DNA from: Bacteroidaceae bacterium
GTDB lineage: Bacteria; Bacteroidota; Bacteroidia; Bacteroidales; CHK158-818
Direction of reading: 5' to 3'
DNA: 19,531 nt
Assembly (NCBI GenBank): GCA_017467745.1
Contig: JAFUKV010000047.1
Span: 1 to 19,531 of the forward strand
The translations under genes and the position numbers were made by a program. The notes beneath the pieces are model-generated. The model did no database searches. It was not told the DNA's origin and saw only the letters and a program-made list of their open reading frames with translations. Numbering within the stretch: position 1 is the stretch's first letter; every line of letters begins with the position of its first letter. Positions 6,711 to 14,968 of the stretch are shown here, piece after piece.

Positions 6711-7426
6711 ATTCCCGATAATTTTCGAATGACATAGGCTGCTAAGAAACACCCAAACATTGGCGGAAGATACGAAACAGTACCTACTGTCGATTTCTTA
6801 TTTCGTTCATCATCTGTCGCAATAATCGCTTCACGTTTTACCTGCTCGGCAGAAAACACGACTTTCAGCCCGCTATTTATTCCTTTTTTCTGCAATTGCT
6901 TACGTACCGCCTTAGCCAATGAACAATGATACGTTTTGGATATATCTGCATACATAATTTTTGTAGGGTCCACTCTTCCTCCGGCCCCCATAGACGAGAT
7001 GATTTTTTGTTTCAATCGTTTCGCCGTGCAAATCAAGGCTACTTTTGGTGCTAACGTATCAATAGCATCTACAATATAATCGTAATTACACTCCGACAAG
7101 ATGCGGACAATCTCATCCTCTACCAAAAACAATCTGAGAATTTTCAAATTCAACTGAGGATTTATGTCTCTAAGGCGAGAAGCGAGAACTTCGACCTTCG
7201 ATTGTCCGACAGTACTGTGCAAAGCTATCAACTGCCTATTTATATTCGACAAAGCAACCGCATCGGAATCGATAATTGTAAGGTTACCGACACCCGCCCG
7301 AACAAGCATTTCGGCAGCATAACCGCCTACCCCACCTACTCCAGCCACCAAAACTGACGCATTTTCAAGCCGGCACATTTTTTCTTCTCCCAAAAGTTGT
7401 ATTGTCCTGCTAAGCCAACTCTCCAT
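6707..7426 (-). CDS. tcdA: tRNA threonylcarbamoyladenosine dehydratase (ThiF/E1-like)
   Basis: Catalyses ATP-dependent cyclisation of t6A37 to ct6A in ANN-decoding tRNAs. The 239 residues begin MESWLSRTIQLLGEEKM, followed by the E1-like nucleotide-binding fold with AGVGGVGGYAAEMLVRAG (Gly-rich loop 29-35), the acidic end of the next strand in IIDSDAV (Asp53) and the SNINRQ signature (60-65). The later segment SSMGAGGRVDPTKI is typical of TcdA. The ATG at 7426 is preferred over an upstream in-frame start at 7465 because a -7-like element (CGAAGATA on the plus strand, 7447-7454, one base off consensus) sits between them. First gene of a five-gene operon; ends overlapping the ABC ATPase start. 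Confidence 0.9.
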   Translation of the reverse strand: MESWLSRTIQLLGEEKMCRLENASVLVAGVGGVGGYAAEMLVRAGVGNLTIIDSDAVALSNINRQLIALHSTVGQSKVEVLASRLRDINPQLNLKILRLFLVEDEIVRILSECNYDYIVDAIDTLAPKVALICTAKRLKQKIISSMGAGGRVDPTKIMYADISKTYHCSLAKAVRKQLQKKGINSGLKVVFSAEQVKREAIIATDDERNKKSTVGTVSYLPPMFGCFLAAYVIRKLSGI

Positions 7427-7597
7427 GTAATACCTCTTTAAAATTACGAAGATACGGATTTTCACACATCTACCATGCCATTTTTCGAGAAAAATTTCCT
7501 GCTTTTATAAGTTTCTTTACCTCCTATAAAAAACTTTTACGTAATCGCATTTAGTAATTATTAGAACCTTTTGATTCACATCCTACACACAAATGCG

Positions 7598-7605
7598 TAT
7601 ATTTG
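7598..7605 (+). promoter_or_regulatory. -7 element of the cysteine-rich protein gene
   Basis: TATATTTG is an exact TAnnTTTG match 21 bases before the start codon. The nearest TTTG upstream (7570-7573) is 24 bases away, a little far, so the -33 part is uncertain. Confidence 0.6.
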
Positions 7606-7626
7606 CATTGTAACAAAAAAGAATGA

Positions 7627-7890
7627 ATGATGAAAAAAGGACTATTTATTATGTGTATGGTTTTCGCTGGTTTTGCAGCAACCGGAGTTACCGCTCAATC
7701 TAAAACAAAAGGAAAAGTAAAAATAGAATGTTGCACACAAAACGCAGATTGTACAAAAAATGATAAATGCTGTACAAAAAAATCTGCATGTAAAAATCAA
7801 AAAAACTGCCCTAAACAAAATGACTGTCCGGCAAACTGCACAACAGCAAAATGTGTAAAAGCAGAAAAATTGACTCCGGCTAAAAAATAA
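7627..7890 (+). CDS. Small secreted cysteine-rich protein, function unknown
   Basis: An 87-residue protein I cannot assign to a named family. Residues 1-23 are a signal peptide (MMKKGLFIMCMVFAG, then AATGVTA) with cleavage predicted before Gln24. The mature part of about 64 residues has ten cysteines (35, 36, 42, 48, 49, 55, 61, 67, 71, 76), most spaced exactly six apart, and many Lys, Asn and Asp but very few hydrophobic residues. That composition fits a disulfide-rich or metal-binding peptide better than a globular enzyme. The gene stands alone, with its own -7 element and a strong terminator. ATGs at 7627 and 7630 are tandem and either could be used. Confidence 0.8.
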   Translation: MMKKGLFIMCMVFAGFAATGVTAQSKTKGKVKIECCTQNADCTKNDKCCTKKSACKNQKNCPKQNDCPANCTTAKCVKAEKLTPAKK

Positions 7891-7910
7891 AGCTAACCGA
7901 AAATAAATAA

Positions 7911-7944
7911 AAAAAACCGAAGATTTATTTTTCTTCGGTTTTTT
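7911..7944. terminator. Bidirectional terminator after the cysteine-rich gene
   Basis: A perfect 13-bp inverted repeat (7911-7923 with 7932-7944; core ACCGAAGA/TCTTCGGT) with an 8-base loop, A-run on the left and T-run on the right. It separates the plus-strand small gene from the convergent GH99-like gene and can serve both. Confidence 0.9.
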
Positions 7945-7964
7945 ATTTCCCAACAATAAACAAC

Positions 7965-9137
7965 CTAATCTTTAAAGACCTTCTTTATCGCTTCCAAATA
8001 TCCATACCCAAATACATTGCAAGGCATCAGATAACTCGTTTCCGTCCATTCATTCCAACTATTGATAGTAATCAACGGCACCTGTTTAGGATGTTTATCT
8101 GCATAATCCTTTGCCATGCGCAAAGCCTTTTCAAAATTTTCAGGCGTATTATTTTTCACAACTGCACTGCGAGCTGTACGGGGGCTGTTATCCCAACCGA
8201 CACTTATATGCGGATAATATACAAGATCAAACACCGAATCTATACGCACCCACTCTTTTTGAACCTGATCCATAATTTTCATGTAATCTTCGTTTACATT
8301 AGCAAAATGAGCGAATTGGTAATGCGTAGCGCTGGTAAATCCCAATTGTTTCACAAAATCGTTTTCAGGATTCATCGTTTTACTTGCGTCAAAACCACTG
8401 TAATTCACATTAATGCTCCACATTGTGAGTTGTAGCTCCAATCCGGGAAATCCGGCACGTATGGTCTCTTCCTTAAACCATTTCAAAGCATCGGCCGCTT
8501 GTTCTATACCCCCTAATCCGGCAATCAATTGAGGTATATCATATATCATAAAAACCGGTTTTCCGTCAATTTTATAATATTGCGAATGTTTAAAATATTT
8601 CTCGATGTTACGCTTACAAATTTTTTCAAATTCATCTCTATCTACTTTCCCTGTCCAGATAACATTCTCTTCATTTATACGCGCCAAACGAGTGTCCCAA
8701 TGATTCAATACATCGTGATTAGCCCACATCAAATAAAATTTCATTTTCTCGACATTATCGGCTTTCAAAAAACCGTTATTTAAGGTCGTCTCCATAAACG
8801 GCCGACCATCGAACCAATACCAATCGAAAATAAATACATTTACGCCATATTTGGTAGCCTGTTCTATTTCCATCGACATCACCGCCGGATCCGCTTCATT
8901 GATATATCCCCACAAAGGTTTCCTATCCCAATAATGTCCCGGATTTCTCTGTTGCATAGTCATAACGGTTTCCCACTCGCCAATTCCCATCGGCCAGAAA
9001 GGTCTTAATCGAGGATCGTCCGAAGCATAAGCCGGATATAAAAATGCAGCGACATCGTACTTCTGTTCTCCTTTTTGAGAAAATAAAGAAAAACAAGACA
9101 ACGTCAATAACAATATGGAATATAAGAGGTTTTTCAT
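7965..9137 (-). CDS. Secreted GH99-like / WbsX-family protein
   Basis: A 390-residue protein with an N-terminal signal peptide (hydrophobic residues 3-18, predicted cleavage before Gln21). The mature part has the pattern of the Glyco_tran_WbsX / GH99-like TIM-barrel group: AAFLYPAY at the start, FDWYWFDG (105-112), long segments with KPVFMIYD, and NSWNEWTE near the C-terminus (359-366; Glu363 and Glu366). In GH99 endo-alpha-mannanases the catalytic acids lie in a comparable C-terminal WNEW/E region. WbsX members are often annotated as glycosyltransferases from O-antigen clusters, but this one is exported and not in such a cluster, so a glycan-cleaving role is more likely. Its start is 24 bases after the antiporter stop, suggesting co-transcription. 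Substrate unknown. Confidence 0.8.
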   Translation of the reverse strand: MKNLLYSILLLTLSCFSLFSQKGEQKYDVAAFLYPAYASDDPRLRPFWPMGIGEWETVMTMQQRNPGHYWDRKPLWGYINEADPAVMSMEIEQATKYGVNVFIFDWYWFDGRPFMETTLNNGFLKADNVEKMKFYLMWANHDVLNHWDTRLARINEENVIWTGKVDRDEFEKICKRNIEKYFKHSQYYKIDGKPVFMIYDIPQLIAGLGGIEQAADALKWFKEETIRAGFPGLELQLTMWSINVNYSGFDASKTMNPENDFVKQLGFTSATHYQFAHFANVNEDYMKIMDQVQKEWVRIDSVFDLVYYPHISVGWDNSPRTARSAVVKNNTPENFEKALRMAKDYADKHPKQVPLITINSWNEWTETSYLMPCNVFGYGYLEAIKKVFKD

Positions 9138-9161
9138 AATAAATAAGAGGTAAATATATTT

Positions 9162-11351
9162 CTATTTTTTGGACAAACCACTATTATTTTTCTTAAACGG
9201 CAATCTCAACCATTTAAGAAATTTATGTATCCGTATGCTTCCGGTATAATCATGTTGTACGTCGATAGACATCGGATCACTAAAAAATACAGTACCGAGA
9301 TTCGCTCCAAACTGTTCCGGGTAAACAAGTAATAAATTGTTATCCGCAAAGTATCGGGAAAGTTGTACCGGCAGATTATCAAATTCCGAATTATACGAGA
9401 TAGATGTATGGCGCGCACTTACTATAACAAATAAATCGTCAGGCAACACCACATCGGTAAGCATCAACAGATCTTCCCATTTATCGAATACTTCAAATTC
9501 ATTACGAATACGATAATTCCCTTTCATCAGGACTAACCGAATACGTTTCAATGTCTCTATCGGCGCATAAAAAATAGCCCGGCACCCAACCTGTTTCGCA
9601 ATATTGGCAATACGATCTACCCATTTTACAAATCCGGTTTCGTATTCAGCTTTTTCGGGAACAGCAATTACGATACGCGTAAATGTTCCTGCCGGAATAA
9701 CGCATTTCGAAATAAAAATCATCTTGTTTGTCCCTTTCAGCAGAGCTTCCGTTTTCGTGCCGAAAAAAGTATCCACAATGTTTGTTTTACGATGCAAACC
9801 GATAACAATTTCCGAAATATCTTTTTCCTTAATCGTATGTAATATACCACTGGCAATATTCAAATCATACCGGGAAATGGTCTCTATCGGATTATCGGCG
9901 GCAGAGGCAACCTCCGCCGCTTTACCCAGAGCAAACTTAGCATTGAAGTTTTTATCGTTTCCATCTTTATTATCGTCCGTTACAAACAGGGCGAACAAAG
10001 GGACTTTCTTTTTCGGTTTCTTCAACAACAACGCCAGATTTACCAGATTCACTATGGTAGAAGGATTGGCAACCGGAATAAGAACCCGTTCCTCATCCGT
10101 GTCGACCGAACGTCCTTTTTCTTGATTCATTTGTTGTGTAGCTAACTCCCGTGCTGCTTTTTCCGTTACAAACGAGCTGATGGTACATGTCACCAAAATC
10201 ATAACAATAGTCCCGTTCAACACATCGTCATTCAATAATCTGGTAGGCATTCCCGTCACATCCGTACCGATAATAATATCATGCCCGATAAGAACGGCCG
10301 CCAACGTTGCCGCTGCTTGTCCGTTGCTAAGGCCGAATATCATATTTCGGTCGACTTTGGGAAGTTTGAACGTTTTCTGAGTCATCCAAGCTGCAATCCA
10401 TTTAGACAACGTCGCTACAATAGACATATTGGCTGCAACAATCAACGCTTGCTGACTACTGAATAACACTTTCAAATCTATCAGCATCCCCACCCCTATC
10501 AAAAAATAAGGAATAAACAGGGCATTACCAACAAACTCTATCCGATTCATCAAGGGCGATACCGCAGGAATAAACCGATTTAGTACAACACCAGCAAGAA
10601 ATGCGCCGATAATACTTTCCAAACCTGCTAACTCCGCCAAAAACGATGCGCAGAAAACCAATGCTAAAATAAATATGTATTGAGATACATTATCGTCATA
10701 TTTCTTCAAAAACCAACGAGTAACACGTGGATAAGCAAAAATAACAAATGCACAATACAAAGAAATAGAAATAAATAACCTAATCCAAAACAACTTATTT
10801 ATTTCTCCATGATACATACCTGTTATAACCGCCAATATAAGCAATGCCAAAAAAACAGTAATGATAGTTCCCGCTATTGTAATAGTTACAGAAGAAGTCC
10901 GTGATATACCATATCGGCTGACAATAGGATATGCCACCAATGTGTGAGAAGCATACATGCTGGCTAACAACACGGACGTTACCAATGAAAAATGCAGCAT
11001 ATAATAGCTAATAATCGTTCCTAAAACCATAGGAACCAGAAATGTATATATCCCGAATGTTATTCCTTTCGATTTGTTTTTCTTAAAATCGTTAATATCC
11101 ATTTCCAAGCCGGCAAGAAACATCAAATAAAGCAGACCAACCTTTCCGAAAATTTCAAAACTGTTATCCCTTAAAACAAATCCCAAGCCGTTAGGCCCAA
11201 CCAACATTCCCGCAATAATCAATCCTATGATATGCGGAATACGAAGTTTGTTCAGCAACAATGGAGCCAACAATATGATAGTTAATACGATGAAAAATAT
11301 TAACACCGGATTAGTAAATGGAATAGCGGGAAATATTGCGGATAAATTCAT
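9162..11351 (-). CDS. Cation/proton antiporter with C-terminal Usp-like domains
   Basis: A 729-residue CPA-superfamily antiporter (Na_H_Exchanger domain). Residues 1 to about 410 are strongly hydrophobic with roughly 12-13 membrane segments, including HIIGLIIAGMLVGPNG near the start and GLESIIGAFLAGVVLNRF, the conserved helix of KefB/NhaP-like exchangers. Residues from about 430 to 720 form a soluble cytoplasmic part that reads as two alpha/beta units: the first begins RVLIPVANPSTIVNLVNLAL and contains IVIGLHRKTNIVDTFFGTKTE (Usp-like glycine-rich loop), the second begins FTRIVIAVPEK. There is no RCK/TrkA_N signature. The ion (Na+ or K+) cannot be told from sequence. A -7 element lies at 11391-11398. 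The GH99-like gene follows closely. Confidence 0.9.
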   Translation of the reverse strand: MNLSAIFPAIPFTNPVLIFFIVLTIILLAPLLLNKLRIPHIIGLIIAGMLVGPNGLGFVLRDNSFEIFGKVGLLYLMFLAGLEMDINDFKKNKSKGITFGIYTFLVPMVLGTIISYYMLHFSLVTSVLLASMYASHTLVAYPIVSRYGISRTSSVTITIAGTIITVFLALLILAVITGMYHGEINKLFWIRLFISISLYCAFVIFAYPRVTRWFLKKYDDNVSQYIFILALVFCASFLAELAGLESIIGAFLAGVVLNRFIPAVSPLMNRIEFVGNALFIPYFLIGVGMLIDLKVLFSSQQALIVAANMSIVATLSKWIAAWMTQKTFKLPKVDRNMIFGLSNGQAAATLAAVLIGHDIIIGTDVTGMPTRLLNDDVLNGTIVMILVTCTISSFVTEKAARELATQQMNQEKGRSVDTDEERVLIPVANPSTIVNLVNLALLLKKPKKKVPLFALFVTDDNKDGNDKNFNAKFALGKAAEVASAADNPIETISRYDLNIASGILHTIKEKDISEIVIGLHRKTNIVDTFFGTKTEALLKGTNKMIFISKCVIPAGTFTRIVIAVPEKAEYETGFVKWVDRIANIAKQVGCRAIFYAPIETLKRIRLVLMKGNYRIRNEFEVFDKWEDLLMLTDVVLPDDLFVIVSARHTSISYNSEFDNLPVQLSRYFADNNLLLVYPEQFGANLGTVFFSDPMSIDVQHDYTGSIRIHKFLKWLRLPFKKNNSGLSKK

Positions 11352-11390
11352 GTAACTGTATTTTCAAAAAATTAATCCTCCTCTTGTCTG

Positions 11391-11398
11391 CAAAAATA
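11391..11398 (-). promoter_or_regulatory. -7 element of the antiporter gene
   Basis: Minus-strand TATTTTTG, an exact TAnnTTTG match, about 40 bases before the antiporter ATG and downstream of the phosphoesterase terminator. No clear TTTG at the -33 position. Confidence 0.55.
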
Positions 11399-11471
11399 GT
11401 GAAAAATAACGGTCTAAAAAACAATAAATATTTATTTTTAACCTCTGTATTTATACCGATATACACAAAAA

Positions 11472-11509
11472 GCCTTCTTAAAATTCTTTACACAAACTTT
11501 TAAGAAGGC
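11472..11509 (-). terminator. Intrinsic terminator after the phosphoesterase gene
   Basis: A 12-bp perfect stem (GCCTTCTTAAAA at 11472-11483 with its complement at 11498-11509) and a 14-base loop. On the minus strand it is followed by TTTTT (11471-11467). It lies 28 bases beyond the stop of the phosphoesterase gene and insulates it from the antiporter. Confidence 0.85.
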
Positions 11510-11536
11510 CTCTATTTTTCTATTATTTATACAAGG

Positions 11537-12607
11537 CTATTCGATAACCATGTCAAATTGATCAAAATCTCCGGTACGGTGCGCCAAATGTTTAGTAGAT
11601 GGAGAAATACCGAAAAGAGGAGAATAAGTCCTCACCTTTATGGTTTTGCCATCGGGCATAAATTCTAATATACGTAACCAGCCGTCTCCGCCGTTTCCTT
11701 CCCAGCCTCCGCCGAGAACTTGAACATTAAACATCATTTGATGAACCTGTCTGCCCGCCGAATTTTTATCTACCCGATAAGCGACAGATTGTTCAAATTC
11801 TCCGGGAGTACCCGTATGACCGCATATTACCAATAAAATATTAGAGGATGGTTCTATCAGTTTTCCCCAGATAGCTTCGCCCCAATTTCTCGGAGAGATT
11901 TTATATCCTTCTTCCTTTATCCTTTCTGCCGTCTTCTCTCTCAAAAACGAGTGGGTCATAAACACAACTTTATGATTTTTATACTTATCGCTTGACACCA
12001 AATTTTTCGCCCAATCAAGCACCTCATCACGAGGAGCAAATTCAGACGTAATAACTAAAAGTTTTCCCCAATTGGGATCATCAAATTCAAAAGCGGCATT
12101 CTCTAACGACACCACCCCGTTACGGTTAGGGATAGAGCTTACGCAAATATCTCTCCATGTGGAATTGCGCTCAAACGTTATATATTCGGGAAAATGCGTC
12201 ATCCCGTTTTCCGATTTCTGATAACCGTATTCATGATTCCCGGCAGAAATAATATAAGGTACTTTATTATCTAACCTTGCAAGCGACCGCGAAGCTGATT
12301 CCCACATCTCTTTACTGGTTTGATTAAGCATATTCCGATTCAACACAATATTCTCATTCTGCTCAACCAAATCGCCGGTACACAACACCGCTTTGATTTT
12401 TAATTGATCGATATTATCGGCAATCCACGCCGTACACAGTTCGAATAAAGGCTGATTAATATCGTATTTCGTATACCCCTGAGGATCTCCCAACAAAATC
12501 ATCGAAAACGATTTTTCATCCGTCAAAGATTGACGGTCTGCCCTATGCTGCGCGCAAAGAGGAACACAAAATAAGATGAAATACAAAAAAAGTAGATGTG
12601 TTTTCAT
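11537..12607 (-). CDS. Secreted calcineurin-like metallophosphoesterase
   Basis: A 356-residue protein with a signal peptide (hydrophobic core LLFLYFILFCVPL, predicted cleavage after CA, leaving Gln20 first). The phosphoesterase motifs are in order: LLGDPQGY (Asp41), CTGDLVE (Asp79), SAGNHEYG (Asn124, His125), MTHSF (His219) and CGHTG (His264), a full dimetal-site set except that the first motif is D-P-Q instead of the usual D-x-H. That substitution is known in several Calcineurin-type subgroups and may affect one metal site. Likely periplasmic or surface-located; substrate unknown (phosphomonoester, diester or nucleotide). Monocistronic with a terminator behind it. I see only a weak promoter candidate upstream. 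Confidence 0.88.
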   Translation of the reverse strand: MKTHLLFLYFILFCVPLCAQHRADRQSLTDEKSFSMILLGDPQGYTKYDINQPLFELCTAWIADNIDQLKIKAVLCTGDLVEQNENIVLNRNMLNQTSKEMWESASRSLARLDNKVPYIISAGNHEYGYQKSENGMTHFPEYITFERNSTWRDICVSSIPNRNGVVSLENAAFEFDDPNWGKLLVITSEFAPRDEVLDWAKNLVSSDKYKNHKVVFMTHSFLREKTAERIKEEGYKISPRNWGEAIWGKLIEPSSNILLVICGHTGTPGEFEQSVAYRVDKNSAGRQVHQMMFNVQVLGGGWEGNGGDGWLRILEFMPDGKTIKVRTYSPLFGISPSTKHLAHRTGDFDQFDMVIE

Positions 12608-12752
12608 AAATAAAAAATTTTACAGCAAAGTAAACAAAATATTTGCCAACTTCATACTTCCTATCTTCAATATTATAAAAACCCAAAATATCCGTTTTCT
12701 ACTACTTTTACAAAATTTAAAATCATAATGGCAGAAGTACGGTAAAATGTTG

Positions 12753-12760
12753 TAATTTTG
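12753..12760 (+). promoter_or_regulatory. -7 element of asd
   Basis: TAATTTTG, an exact TAnnTTTG match, 81 bases before the asd start. The -33 region is weak. The leader that would result contains a small imperfect hairpin (AGCC near 12791 with GGCT near 12812), too weak to call an attenuator. Confidence 0.55.
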
Positions 12761-12841
12761 CACACTGAAAAATTTTAAGACAAAAACAAAAGCCTATTTT
12801 TAATAGAAGGCTATTTATTAATTCATTTAGAATAAGGAAAA

Positions 12842-13849
12842 ATGAAAGTAGCAATTGTTGGTGTTAGCGGCGCAGTAGGACAAGAATTCCTTCGCGTGCT
12901 TGACGAGAGAAATTTTCCGATTGATGAACTGGTACTTTTCGGTTCATCTCGCAGTGCAGGTAGAACATATACTTTCCGTGGAAAAAAATACGAAGTAAAA
13001 GAACTAAAACATAACGATGATTTCAAAGGTATAGACATCGCCTTTACATCTGCCGGAGCAGGCACATCAAAAGAATTTGCCGAAACAATCACAAAACACG
13101 GCGCCATAATGATTGACAATTCAAGCGCATTCCGTATGGACGAAGATGTTCCGTTAGTAGTGCCCGAAGTAAACGGCGAAGATGCGAAAAAACGTCCCAG
13201 AGGAATCATTGCCAATCCCAACTGCACCACCATACAAATGGTTGTAGCCCTGAAACCGATAGAAGAACTTTCTCACATCAAACGTGTACATGTTTCTACC
13301 TATCAAGCAGCCAGCGGAGCCGGAGCTTCCGCTATGGCAGAATTGGAAACGCAATTCGCCCAACTGCAAAAAGGAGAAAAACCTACCGTCGAAAAATTCG
13401 CCTACCAATTGGCTTACAACGTAATTCCCCAAGTAGACGTATTTACCGACAATCTCTATACAAAAGAGGAGATGAAGATGTTTAACGAAACACGTAAAAT
13501 AATGCACTCCGATGTCAAAGTAAGCGCAATGTGTGTACGTGTACCGGTTATGCGCGCACACTCCGAAACTATTTGGGTAGAAACAGAATCTCCGATATCG
13601 GTAGAAACAGCAAAAGCGGCTTTTGCAAAAGCTGATGGAGTAGTATTAATGGACGAACCCGCTAACAAGGTTTATCCTATGCCGTTAGACATCGCCGGAA
13701 AAGATCCGGTTTACGTAGGCCGTATCCGTAGCGACATCAGCAATGAAAACGGTTTGACATTCTGGACTGTAAGCGACCAAATTAAAAAAGGCGCTGCATT
13801 GAACGCCGTTCAAATAGCAGAATATTTAATTAAAGAAAATGCTCTTTAA
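12842..13849 (+). CDS. asd: Aspartate-semialdehyde dehydrogenase
   Basis: Reduces L-aspartyl-4-phosphate to L-aspartate-4-semialdehyde with NADPH, the branch point toward lysine/diaminopimelate, threonine and methionine. The 335 residues start MKVAIVGVSGAVGQEF with the dinucleotide loop GVSGAVG (7-13). The catalytic cysteine is Cys128 in NPNCTT and the catalytic histidine is His240 in RVPVMRAHSE; DNSSAFRM (92-99) and SGAGASAM are also typical. Length is normal for the short (type 2) bacterial form. The gene stands alone, preceded by a -7 element and followed by a strong terminator. Confidence 0.96.
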   Translation: MKVAIVGVSGAVGQEFLRVLDERNFPIDELVLFGSSRSAGRTYTFRGKKYEVKELKHNDDFKGIDIAFTSAGAGTSKEFAETITKHGAIMIDNSSAFRMDEDVPLVVPEVNGEDAKKRPRGIIANPNCTTIQMVVALKPIEELSHIKRVHVSTYQAASGAGASAMAELETQFAQLQKGEKPTVEKFAYQLAYNVIPQVDVFTDNLYTKEEMKMFNETRKIMHSDVKVSAMCVRVPVMRAHSETIWVETESPISVETAKAAFAKADGVVLMDEPANKVYPMPLDIAGKDPVYVGRIRSDISNENGLTFWTVSDQIKKGAALNAVQIAEYLIKENAL

Positions 13850-13870
13850 TTAAACTCTACTGAATATTCT

Positions 13871-13907
13871 AAAACAGGAGTGCGGAATTAAACCGCACTC
13901 CTGTTTT
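13871..13907 (+). terminator. Intrinsic terminator after asd
   Basis: A perfect 15-bp stem (13871-13885 with 13893-13907; core CAGGAGTGCGG/CCGCACTCCTG) with a 7-base loop, A-run before and TTTT at the end. It is 21 bases past the asd stop. Confidence 0.92.
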
Positions 13908-13959
13908 CGTTATCACGAAGAAATAAAAAATACACTGGAATAATCCGCTTAAAAATACG

Positions 13960-13967
13960 TAAGTTTG
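13960..13967 (+). promoter_or_regulatory. -7 element of the LD-carboxypeptidase gene
   Basis: TAAGTTTG, an exact TAnnTTTG match, 27 bases before the ATG at 13995. No clear -33 TTTG. Confidence 0.55.
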
Positions 13968-13994
13968 TAGCCTTGACAATACAATCATACAATT

Positions 13995-14900
13995 ATGACA
14001 ATTCCTAATAAACTGAAACCGGGAGATACTGTTTGTCTGTTATCTCCATCCGGAAAAATCGAACCGGAATTTTTAACCGGAGCTGAACTACGACTGCGTA
14101 ATTGGGGACTAAACATCATACAATCAAAGCACTGCGCCAGCCAATACGGACGTTTCTCCGGTACGATAAAAGAACGATTGTCCGACTTACAATTCGCTCT
14201 ATCTTCTTCAAATATAAAAGCCATTTTTTGCAGTAGAGGAGGATACGGAGCCATCCATCTATTGCCGTATCTGCAAGATAAAATCATAGAGAACAACCCG
14301 AAATGGATAATTGGATACAGCGACATTACCGCGCTGCACATGGTATGGAATCGTGCAGGTATCGCTTCGCTCCATGCTCCTATGGCACGCCATCTGACAG
14401 AAGAACCGGATAAAGACCCTGCAATCGTCTCGTTAAAACGGTTACTGTTTGAAGGCTCCGCTTCATACCAAGCACAAGGATACCCGTTAAACAAATCAGG
14501 TAAAGGTGAAGGTCTTGTTATCGGTGGAAATCTCTCCGTTTTATGCGGACTAAGAGGGACTCCGTATGACTATTCATGGAAAAACACCATTCTATTTATA
14601 GAAGATATAGGAGAGCGGGCATACCACATAGAACGAATGTTATATAATTTAAAATTAGGTGGAGTTTTGTCAGAATTATCAGGGCTAATTATAGGTCAAT
14701 TCACCGACTGCCCGGAAGACCCACAATTAGGACACACATTGTACCAGTCAATCGCAAAGCTGGTTGAAGAGTATGATTATCCGGTACTATTTAATTTTCC
14801 GACAGGACACGTTAAGGAGAACATGCCTTTACCGATAGGTCTACAAGCTACCCTTACGGTAACAGCCGAAGGCGGAACTCTTCTCTTCCGGCCTTTTTAA
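13995..14900 (+). CDS. ldcA: LD-carboxypeptidase (MEROPS S66)
   Basis: Cytoplasmic enzyme that removes the terminal D-Ala from L,D-linked murein tetrapeptides during peptidoglycan recycling. The 301 residues have no signal peptide. The S66 Ser-Glu-His triad is visible: Ser109 in IIGYSDITALH, Glu203 in FIEDIGERAYHIERML and His272 in FPTGHVKENMPLPIG. Other landmarks are the N-terminal LKPGDTVCLLSPSG and FCSRGGYGA. Relatives in the same family include MccF-type microcin immunity proteins, which share the triad, but the lone housekeeping context favours the recycling role. The next gene follows after 68 bases with its own -7 element. Confidence 0.9.
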   Translation: MTIPNKLKPGDTVCLLSPSGKIEPEFLTGAELRLRNWGLNIIQSKHCASQYGRFSGTIKERLSDLQFALSSSNIKAIFCSRGGYGAIHLLPYLQDKIIENNPKWIIGYSDITALHMVWNRAGIASLHAPMARHLTEEPDKDPAIVSLKRLLFEGSASYQAQGYPLNKSGKGEGLVIGGNLSVLCGLRGTPYDYSWKNTILFIEDIGERAYHIERMLYNLKLGGVLSELSGLIIGQFTDCPEDPQLGHTLYQSIAKLVEEYDYPVLFNFPTGHVKENMPLPIGLQATLTVTAEGGTLLFRPF

Positions 14901-14934
14901 GACATCTATACCCCTTAATTATACTATAAATAGC

Positions 14935-14942
14935 TATATTTG
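14935..14942 (+). promoter_or_regulatory. -7 element of the M28-family gene
   Basis: TATATTTG, an exact TAnnTTTG match, 26 bases before the ATG at 14969. The -33 region is not conserved. Confidence 0.55.
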
Positions 14943-14968
14943 CAATTGTTTGAATAAATCAATAAAAA

